Shown: positions 1 to 9,749 of the stretch, piece after piece
How the letters are laid out: each line of letters starts with the position of its first letter
Position numbering within the stretch: the stretch's first letter is position 1
DNA from: Phenylobacterium sp.
GTDB taxonomy: Bacteria; Pseudomonadota; Alphaproteobacteria; Caulobacterales; Caulobacteraceae
Reading direction: 5' to 3'
Length of the DNA stretch: 9,749 bases
Assembly (NCBI GenBank): GCA_028291285.1
Contig: JAQGIJ010000146.1
Span: 1 to 9,749 of the forward strand
Notes under the pieces: generated by a model
Database searches by the model: none
Told to the model about the DNA's origin: nothing
The model's input: the letters and a program-made list of their open reading frames with translations, nothing else
Translations under genes and position numbers: made by a program

Positions 1-2976
<2,976 letters not shown>

Positions 2977-3002
2977 GGCGGCCACCGCTTCGCCGAGACC
3001 AC

Positions 3003-3311
3003 CTACCGCGGCGGCGGCGCGAGCTCGAGGGAGCGGTAGCGTTCCACGGTGACCTTGCCGGTGGCGGCGTCGACGGTGACCAGATGGCCGGCGACGGAGG
3101 TTTCGCGCCAGCGGGTGGTGACGATCCAGCCGCCGCCCTGCCGCGCGACGCCGAGCACCTCCTCGTCGAGGCCGGCCGACTTCAAGGTCTGCTCGGCGAT
3201 CTGACGCGCTTGCTCAGGCGTCCGCACCGGCCCGGCGGGCGGGGCGCGCCCGCACGCCGCCAGCAGTCCGGCGATGAGCCAGGCGGCGATGAGCGGCGGG
3301 CGCGACGGCAT
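3003..3311 (-). CDS. Small lipoprotein with PepSY-like C-terminal part
   Basis: The product has 102 residues. A hydrophobic leader ends in the lipobox LLAAC (16-20), so cleavage and lipidation at C20 are predicted. A short Pro/Gly-rich linker follows, with no Asp at +2 (Gly21), which in enteric rules would favour outer-membrane sorting. Residues about 32-95 form a helix (PEQARQIAEQTLKSAG) followed by strands with WIVTTRW and VTVDAATGKV. This helix-then-strands order with a terminal vDa.tGkv motif resembles PepSY/YpeB-type domains, but the match is by eye and uncertain. The gene starts 15 bp after the pepP stop on the same strand, so it is probably translated from the pepP mRNA, with only a GGGG-like weak ribosome binding site. 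It converges on ligA, with 26 bp between the stops and no clear terminator. The function is unknown. Confidence 0.8.
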   Translation of the reverse strand: MPSRPPLIAAWLIAGLLAACGRAPPAGPVRTPEQARQIAEQTLKSAGLDEEVLGVARQGGGWIVTTRWRETSVAGHLVTVDAATGKVTVERYRSLELAPPPR

Positions 3312-3326
3312 GGCGCGGCGCGCCCC

Positions 3327-5141
3327 TCAGATGGGCGCGGTGACCTCGTCGAGCCAGCCGCGGACCTCCGGCGGCAGCTGCGGGCCGATCACCTCGCGGA
3401 CGCGGGCGTGGTAGGCGTCGAGCTGGGCGCGCTCCTCCTCGGTCAGCAGCTCTCGGGCGACGCAGCGGCGATCGATGGGGGCCAGCGTCAGGGTCTCGAA
3501 GCCCTGCATCGGCCGCTCGCCGCCGGGGATGGCGGCGGGCTCGGTGACCACCTGCAGGTTCTCGATGCGGATGCCGTAGCCGCCTTCCTTGTAGTAGCCG
3601 GGCTCGTTGGAGAGGATCATGCCGGGCCGCAGCGCCACCGGGCTGGGCGCCTTGGAGATCCGCTGCGGGCCCTCGTGGACGCCGAGGTAGGAGCCGACGC
3701 CATGGCCGGTGCCGTGGTCATAGTCCAGGCCGTGGGCCCAGAGCGCGCCGCGCGCCAGCACGTCCAGGGCCGAGCCGGTGGTGCCGGCGGGGAAGCGCAC
3801 GCGCCCCAGCGCCAGGTGGCCTTTCAGCACCAGGGTGAACCGCTCGGCCATCTCCGGCGTCGGCTCGCCGATGGCCACGGTGCGGGTCACGTCGGTGGTG
3901 CCGTCGAGGTACTGGGCGCCGGAATCGATCAGCATCAGCGAGCCGGTCTCGGCGCGCCGGTTGAGCCGGGCGGTGGGCCGGTAGTGCACGACGGCGCCGT
4001 TGCCGCCGGCGCCGGCGATGGTGTCGAAGGAGAGGTCCTTCAGCGCCCCGGTGGCCTCGCGGAAGCCCTCCAGCTTGCGCACCGCCGTGATCTCGTCGGG
4101 CGGGCTCGCCTGTCCTTCCGTCCCCAGCCAGTGCAGGAACCGGGTAAGCGCCGCCCCGTCGCGGACATGCGCCCGGCGGGTTCCCTCGATCTCGACGGCG
4201 TTCTTGCAGGCCCGCGGCAGGGCGCAGGGGTCCTCGGCGCGCAGCACCTGGGCGCCTGCGCCGGCCAGGGCCTCGAAATACCAGGCCGACGACTGGGCGG
4301 GGTCGACGACCACCGTCTTGCCGCGCAGCTCGGCCAGCGCCTGCGGCAGGTCCTCCGGCCGCTCTAGCCGGACTTCGTTGCCGAGCCAGGCGGGCAGCTC
4401 GGGCGTGACCTTGCGCGGATCGAGGAACAGCCGCGCGGTCCCGTCGGCATTGAGGATCGCCTGGCCGAGCGGCAGGGGCGAGCGGATGACGTCGCCGCCG
4501 CGGATGTTGAACAGCCAGGCGATGGAGGCCGGCGCCGTCAGCACGGCGGCCTGCGCGCCCTGGGCGGCCAGGCTCTGGCCGACGCGCCGGCGCTTGGCGG
4601 TGGAGTCCTCGCCGGCATATTCGAGCGGATGCGGCACGACCGGCGCCGCGGGCTGGGCGGGCCGGGCCTCGCCCCAGGCCTCGTCCAGCGGATTGACCGG
4701 GACCGGCTTCAGCCTGGCGCCGACCTTGGCCGCGGCCAGCTTCAGCCGCTCCAGCGCGTCCGGGCTGTGCAGGCGCGGGTCGTAGCCGATCGCCTGGCCG
4801 GCCAGGGCGGCCTGCTCGAGGTAGGCGGTGACCCCGCCGTCGACGAGGTCGCGGATCTCGAAGGTCGCCTGGTCCACCTGGTCGCGGACCTGCAGGGTGT
4901 AGCGGCCGTCGACGAAGATCGCCGCCTTGTCCTGGAAGATCACCGCAGCCCCGGCCGAGCCGGTGAAGCCGGTGGCCCAGCCCAGCCGGTCGTTGGCGGC
5001 GGGCAGGTATTCGTTCTGGTGCTCGTCCTCGTGCGGCACGAGCAGGGCGTCGAGGCCCTGCGCCGCCATCGCCTTGCGGATCAGCGGCAGGTGCTTGGGG
5101 CCAAAGGACGGATCGGTGGTCTCGTCGAAGGTCTGGCGCAT
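3327..5141 (-). CDS. pepP: Xaa-Pro aminopeptidase (aminopeptidase P, peptidase family M24B, long form)
   Basis: This metallopeptidase removes the N-terminal residue from peptides whose second residue is proline. The product has 604 residues and no signal peptide, so it should be cytosolic. It is laid out like the long, eukaryotic-type aminopeptidase P (XPNPEP1-like): two creatinase-N-type domains (about 15-155 and 185-330), the pita-bread M24 catalytic domain (about 335-540), and a C-terminal extension (about 545-604). All five metal ligands are present: D406 (LIDSG), D417 (TDVTRT), H480 (GTGHGVG), E513 (SNEPGYY) and E527 (RIENLQ). H476 sits four residues before H480. The ATG start has AGG abutting it rather than a spaced ribosome binding site. 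A candidate promoter lies immediately upstream and a strong terminator separates it from the gene behind. The lipoprotein gene follows after 15 bp. Confidence 0.93.
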   Translation of the reverse strand: MRQTFDETTDPSFGPKHLPLIRKAMAAQGLDALLVPHEDEHQNEYLPAANDRLGWATGFTGSAGAAVIFQDKAAIFVDGRYTLQVRDQVDQATFEIRDLVDGGVTAYLEQAALAGQAIGYDPRLHSPDALERLKLAAAKVGARLKPVPVNPLDEAWGEARPAQPAAPVVPHPLEYAGEDSTAKRRRVGQSLAAQGAQAAVLTAPASIAWLFNIRGGDVIRSPLPLGQAILNADGTARLFLDPRKVTPELPAWLGNEVRLERPEDLPQALAELRGKTVVVDPAQSSAWYFEALAGAGAQVLRAEDPCALPRACKNAVEIEGTRRAHVRDGAALTRFLHWLGTEGQASPPDEITAVRKLEGFREATGALKDLSFDTIAGAGGNGAVVHYRPTARLNRRAETGSLMLIDSGAQYLDGTTDVTRTVAIGEPTPEMAERFTLVLKGHLALGRVRFPAGTTGSALDVLARGALWAHGLDYDHGTGHGVGSYLGVHEGPQRISKAPSPVALRPGMILSNEPGYYKEGGYGIRIENLQVVTEPAAIPGGERPMQGFETLTLAPIDRRCVARELLTEEERAQLDAYHARVREVIGPQLPPEVRGWLDEVTAPI

Positions 5142-5147
5142 CCTGTG

Positions 5148-5175
5148 GATGTAAGCCCATCCGGCGTCGGGGCAA
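5148..5175 (-). promoter_or_regulatory. Candidate promoter of pepP
   Basis: Read on the - strand, TTGCCCC (5169-5175) lies 12 nt before GCTTACATC (5148-5156). These resemble the Caulobacter housekeeping elements TTGACGS and GCTANAWC. The -35 has two mismatches and the -10 matches if one extra T is allowed. The -10 ends only 6 nt before the pepP ATG, so transcription would start at or next to the start codon. This is a judgement by eye on a short stretch and is tentative. Confidence 0.35.
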
Positions 5176-5191
5176 AGGGAAGCCGCCGCCG

Positions 5192-5222
5192 AAAAGCGCG
5201 GACGCCCGGTGGGCGTCCGCGC
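5192..5222 (-). terminator. Intrinsic terminator after the Ala/Gln-rich membrane protein gene
   Basis: Bases 5196-5207 pair perfectly with 5211-5222 to give a 12-bp, GC-rich stem with a 3-nt loop. On the - strand the stem is followed directly by TTTT (5192-5195). It lies 25 bp past the TAA of the gene at 5248-5715. It therefore ends that transcript and insulates pepP, which needs its own promoter. Confidence 0.85.
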
Positions 5223-5247
5223 CTACGCTCCTCGGGAGATGCGCCGC

Positions 5248-5715
5248 TTACTGTTGCGGCGCGGAAGGGGCGGTGTCGCTGGCGTCGCTCGCGGCGTCGC
5301 CGACGCTGGCGGCCGCGGACTGGGTCGCCTGGGACGTCTGGGCGGCGGTCTGGTTGGCGGCGCTCTGGGCGGCCTGGGCGGCGCGCTGGCTGGCGCGGGC
5401 GGTGGAGTCGACCGCCGTCTGGGCCGCGCTGCTCGCCTGCGTGGCGGCGCGCTGCGCGTTCACCGTCGCCGCATCGAGGCTGGCCTGGGCCGCGCCCTGG
5501 TCGTGGGCGGCCTGCAGCTGGTCCTGGCGGTTCTGGCTGGAGAACAGGAAGACCAGGCCGACCACGGCGACGATGGCCACCAGGGCGGCGATCCACCAGC
5601 CGGCGTTGCTCGAGCGCACCTCGACGGGGGCGGTCGTGCGGTATTCCTCGCGACGCACGCCGTCCGGCGTGTCGGTCACGGTCGTGCGCTCCACATAGTC
5701 CCCGTTGTTCGACAT
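5248..5715 (-). CDS. Single-pass membrane protein with long Ala/Gln/Ser-rich tail, function unknown
   Basis: I do not recognise this 155-residue protein. The N-terminal part (1-39) is hydrophilic, charged and Thr/Arg-rich. Residues 40-59 (WWIAALVAIVAVVGLVFLFS) form one clear membrane segment. The rest is made almost entirely of Ala, Gln, Ser, Thr, Asn and Asp with regularly placed Arg, which suggests a long, weakly amphipathic helix. Large hydrophobic residues are nearly absent after 82, so a classic leucine zipper is unlikely. Arginines cluster before the membrane segment, which favours the N-terminus in the cytoplasm and the tail in the periplasm. An AGGGAGA ribosome binding site at 5726-5732 supports the ATG. 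It lies 73 bp after prmA on the same strand and is followed by a strong terminator, so it may be the last gene of that transcript. The low-complexity composition limits homology inference. Confidence 0.75.
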   Translation of the reverse strand: MSNNGDYVERTTVTDTPDGVRREEYRTTAPVEVRSSNAGWWIAALVAIVAVVGLVFLFSSQNRQDQLQAAHDQGAAQASLDAATVNAQRAATQASSAAQTAVDSTARASQRAAQAAQSAANQTAAQTSQATQSAAASVGDAASDASDTAPSAPQQ

Positions 5716-5788
5716 GGCGTCTCTATCTCCCTGACCAGCTTGGCCTTTGGAGCCGAAACGTGATTTGGGGGAGGAGGGTTCCGACGGC

Positions 5789-6655
5789 TCAGCCGCGTCG
5801 CAGAACCAGGGTCGCCCAGGCGTCGCGGTGCAACCGCCGCTCCAGCCGGAAGCCGCGCGACAGATAGGCCGCCAGGACGCGCCGCTCCTGGGTGCGCAGC
5901 AGGCCGGAGAGGATCGCCGTCCCGCCCGGCTTCAGCGCCCGCTTGATGTCCTGGGCCAGCGCCACCAGTGGCGGGGCCAGGATGTTGGCGAACACCACGT
6001 CGTAGGGCGCGCCGGCGCGCACCCGCGGATCGTTCAGGCCGGCGGCGTGGAGGAAGCGCGCCTGGGCGTCGTTCAGCCTGGCGTTCTCGTTGGCGATGCG
6101 GACGGAGACGCGGTCGATGTCGGTGCCCACCGCCACGGCCGAGCCGGTGCGCGCCGCGGCGATCGCCAGCACCCCGGTGCCGCAGCCCACGTCCAGCACC
6201 TTGCGGAAGCGGCGCGCCTTCAAGAGCCGATCGAAGGCCAGCAGGCAGCCCACGGTGGTGCCGTGATGGCCGGTGCCGAACGCCGCGCCGGCCTCGATCC
6301 GGAGGTTCACCGTGGACGCGGGGGCGAGGCCCCGGTCGTGCGCGCCGAACACGAAGAAGCGCCCGGCCCGCACCGGCGGCAGGCCGGAGAGCGCCATGGC
6401 CAGCCAGTCGGCGTCGGCCAGGATCTCGGTGGTGACCCGCAGGCCAGGATGGCCGGCGAAAAGTCCGGTGAGCGCGCCTTGCTCGGCCTCGTTCGTCGGG
6501 AAGGCGTCGATGCGCCAGAGGTCGTGGTCCTCGTCCTCCTCCAGGATCGAATAGGTCAGCGCCTCGGTGGCGGGGGTCTCGTCCAGCTGCGCGGCGGCGG
6601 CTTCGGCCGCGGCCCGCGAGCCGCGGGCGATGATCTGCAGGGCCTCGTCGGTCAT
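5789..6655 (-). CDS. prmA: Ribosomal protein L11 methyltransferase PrmA
   Basis: PrmA is a cytosolic SAM-dependent enzyme that methylates lysines and the N-terminus of ribosomal protein L11 (RplK). The 288-residue product is of family length. The N-terminal substrate-recognition domain (about 1-90) is divergent, as is usual. The family hallmark [10 protein letters not shown] is at 125-134. SAM motif [10 protein letters not shown] is at 153-161, an acidic residue that should contact the ribose is in GTDID (about 179), and the motif IV-like stretch ANILAPPL starts at 223. A C-terminal SGLL and strand complete the Rossmann fold. The ATG 6653-6655 has an AGGAG ribosome binding site (6660-6664) 4 nt upstream that overlaps a small hairpin. 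The exported hypothetical protein gene ends 42 bp upstream on the same strand, so co-transcription is likely. Confidence 0.95.
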   Translation of the reverse strand: MTDEALQIIARGSRAAAEAAAAQLDETPATEALTYSILEEDEDHDLWRIDAFPTNEAEQGALTGLFAGHPGLRVTTEILADADWLAMALSGLPPVRAGRFFVFGAHDRGLAPASTVNLRIEAGAAFGTGHHGTTVGCLLAFDRLLKARRFRKVLDVGCGTGVLAIAAARTGSAVAVGTDIDRVSVRIANENARLNDAQARFLHAAGLNDPRVRAGAPYDVVFANILAPPLVALAQDIKRALKPGGTAILSGLLRTQERRVLAAYLSRGFRLERRLHRDAWATLVLRRG

Positions 6656-6673
6656 GCGGCTCCTGCTAGCCGC
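6656..6673 (-). promoter_or_regulatory. Hairpin overlapping the prmA ribosome binding site
   Basis: On the - strand GCGGCT, a 6-nt loop AGCAGG and AGCCGC form a perfect 6-bp inverted repeat ending directly against the prmA ATG. The Shine-Dalgarno AGGAG occupies the last bases of the loop and the first two of the 3' arm. Folding would partly hide the ribosome binding site. Whether this regulates translation is an inference. Confidence 0.45.
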
Positions 6674-6697
6674 GCCGGGAGTGAAAGGCGAGGGGGA

Positions 6698-7204
6698 TCA
6701 GCGCGCGGGGCGGGTGTCGCCGGTGGCCTCCGGCGGCGCCTCGGTTTCGATGTCCTCGGCCCGGCTCGCGCCCGCATAGGCCGCGCCGCCGTCGATCGAG
6801 GGGAAGGAGACCCGCTCGGCGGCCGCCTCGGCATAGGCCGCGGACGTCAGGTCGCCGGTCTTGACCTGCGGCTCGGGGGGCTCGTCGCGCAGCGGGCTCT
6901 CGTAATAGCTCTGCGCGTAGGTTTCTGGGGCGTCGTCCTCGCCCCCGCGCGGCGGCGGCGCGGCGGTGGGCGGCTGGGCCATCTTCTGCCAGTCGGAGCC
7001 CAGCACATAGTCGGGGATCTTGCCCGAATAGCGGGCGACGGTGAGGCCGTCGTCGAACGGTCCGGTGGCGCGGGTCCCCGACAAGCCGGCGAAGATCTGC
7101 GGGCCGGCGGGACGGTCGTCGCCCGCCAGGTCCGGCTTCATGGCGGCGCCCATCAGCAGCCCCGCCGTCAAAGCCAGGCCCGCCCCTGCGTACGCCGTCT
7201 TCAC
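6698..7204 (-). CDS. Exported proline-rich protein of unknown function
   Basis: I do not recognise a named family. The frame is open to a TTG at 7235-7237, but the GTG at 7202-7204 is a better start. It has AAAGG about 10 nt upstream, and it gives a typical signal peptide (MKTAYAGAGLALTAGLLMGAA, cleavage expected near residue 21). That makes 168 residues. The mature part has a more ordered stretch around 45-75 (TGPFDDGLTVARYSGKIPDYVLGSDW). It is followed by a low-complexity Pro/Glu/Ala-rich region (78-168) with several Tyr residues and no membrane segment, so a periplasmic or secreted location is predicted. It lies 42 bp upstream of prmA on the same strand and is probably the first gene of that transcript. 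It is divergent from the DUF7662-like gene. Nothing links its function to prmA beyond position. Confidence 0.7.
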   Translation of the reverse strand: MKTAYAGAGLALTAGLLMGAAMKPDLAGDDRPAGPQIFAGLSGTRATGPFDDGLTVARYSGKIPDYVLGSDWQKMAQPPTAAPPPRGGEDDAPETYAQSYYESPLRDEPPEPQVKTGDLTSAAYAEAAAERVSFPSIDGGAAYAGASRAEDIETEAPPEATGDTRPAR

Positions 7205-7322
7205 CTGATCCAGCCTTTGTCGAGCGAGTTCCGGCAATCAGCGCGCAACCCGGCGGTTGGTTCAGCGTCAAGCTGGCGCCATCTTCCGGCGACATGCGTT
7301 CAGCCGCCCGGAGACCGCCAGC

Positions 7323-7769
7323 ATGAGCAAATACCAGCCCCTGTCCGAGCGCCTCGCCGCCAGTCCCGGCGACGAATGGCTGACCAGCTTCGCCGAGCTT
7401 GAGGGCCTGCTGGGCTTCCCCCTGCCCAAGACCGCGCGCACCAGCCGCACCTGGTGGGCCAACGATCCGCAGAAGGCCCACAGCCGCTCCTGGGCCGCCC
7501 ACGGCTGGGCGGTCGGCGACGTCGACCACGCCGCCGAGCGCGTGATGTTCCGCAGAGGCGCCGCCTCCGCGGACCTGCCGCCGACGAACCTCGTCCCGGC
7601 GCCCTCCAGGGACGTACAGCCACCGGCCATGCGCAAGGCCGCGGAGAGCGCCTCGATGCAGATGCACGTCAAGCGCGCGCTCGGCGAGTCGGCGATGGTG
7701 ATGGCCGGACTGGCGGTGGTGGCGGGACTGGGCGCGCTGCTGGTGCGCAGCGTTATGCGACGGCGCTGA
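7323..7769 (+). CDS. DUF7662-like domain protein with C-terminal membrane anchor
   Basis: The product has 148 residues. The N-terminal part (about 3-77) has the pattern YQPL..rL, then SFAELEGLLGFPLPKTA (a helix and LP motif), then WWAN, then SWAAHGWAVGDVD, then RVMFRR. By memory this fits the small domain of unknown function DUF7662; I could not run a profile search. A Pro-rich linker (85-102) leads to a helix and a single hydrophobic segment at about 124-143, ending in VRSVMRRR. With no signal peptide this looks like a tail-anchored inner-membrane protein with the domain in the cytoplasm. ATG 7323 is chosen over the upstream in-frame TTG 7257 because GGAG (7310-7313) lies 9 nt before it and the domain begins there. 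It stands alone, divergent from the exported-protein gene and convergent with uvrD, with 3 bp between the stops. Confidence 0.82.
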   Translation: MSKYQPLSERLAASPGDEWLTSFAELEGLLGFPLPKTARTSRTWWANDPQKAHSRSWAAHGWAVGDVDHAAERVMFRRGAASADLPPTNLVPAPSRDVQPPAMRKAAESASMQMHVKRALGESAMVMAGLAVVAGLGALLVRSVMRRR

Positions 7770-7772
7770 GCC

Positions 7773-9749
<1,977 letters not shown>

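Noticed and set aside
7216..7241. TTGTCGA...GCAATCAG on the + strand as a promoter of the DUF7662-like gene
   Set aside because: Both elements have several mismatches and the pattern is weak enough to be expected by chance in an intergenic region of this size.
7241..7271. TTGACGC on the - strand (7265-7271) as a -35 element for the exported-protein gene
   Set aside because: It matches the Caulobacter -35 consensus, but no acceptable -10 element lies at 10-14 nt or at about 17 nt, so I cannot support a promoter.
4629..7402. Long + strand open frames opposite pepP, the membrane protein gene, prmA and the exported protein gene
   Set aside because: They cover several genes and their intergenic gaps. 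The translations are Arg/Gly/Pro-rich without domains, while the - strand frames carry motifs, ribosome binding sites and a terminator.

Overview
The window is a high-GC, gene-dense chromosomal stretch of an alphaproteobacterium. It most resembles the Caulobacterales (Caulobacter/Phenylobacterium type). That placement is an inference from the recN-ligA adjacency, the alphaproteobacterial style of the LigA zinc-finger region, a strong GC bias at third codon positions, and Caulobacter-like promoter elements. No database search was possible. Codon use looks uniform. I see no insertion sequence, prophage, CRISPR array, tRNA or rRNA, and no sign of recent transfer.

Layout: (1) Bases 1-2976, + strand, carry the 3' end of recN (SMC-like DNA repair ATPase) and then complete ligA (NAD+-dependent DNA ligase), with a small palindrome between them. 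(2) Bases 3003-5141, - strand, carry pepP, a long cytosolic Xaa-Pro aminopeptidase, followed 15 bp downstream by a small lipoprotein with a PepSY-like C-terminal part. A candidate promoter sits just upstream of pepP and could give a leaderless or nearly leaderless mRNA. (3) Bases 5192-7204, - strand, run from an exported proline-rich hypothetical protein through prmA (ribosomal protein L11 methyltransferase) to a single-pass, Ala/Gln/Ser-rich membrane protein. This group ends in a strong intrinsic terminator at 5192-5222. (4) Bases 7323-7769, + strand, encode a small protein with a DUF7662-like N-terminal domain and a C-terminal membrane anchor, divergent from group 3. (5) Bases 7773-9749, - strand, hold the 3' part of uvrD (superfamily 1 DNA helicase), which runs off the right edge and is tail-to-tail with the previous gene with only 3 bp between them.

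The theme is housekeeping. Three DNA repair/replication genes (recN, ligA, uvrD) flank protein-maintenance genes (pepP, prmA) and four small uncharacterised envelope-associated proteins. I do not find convincing evidence of a new biological system. The most interesting items are the four unassigned envelope proteins, the hairpin that overlaps the prmA ribosome binding site, and the possible leaderless start of pepP. No gene-free stretch exceeds about 120 bases.
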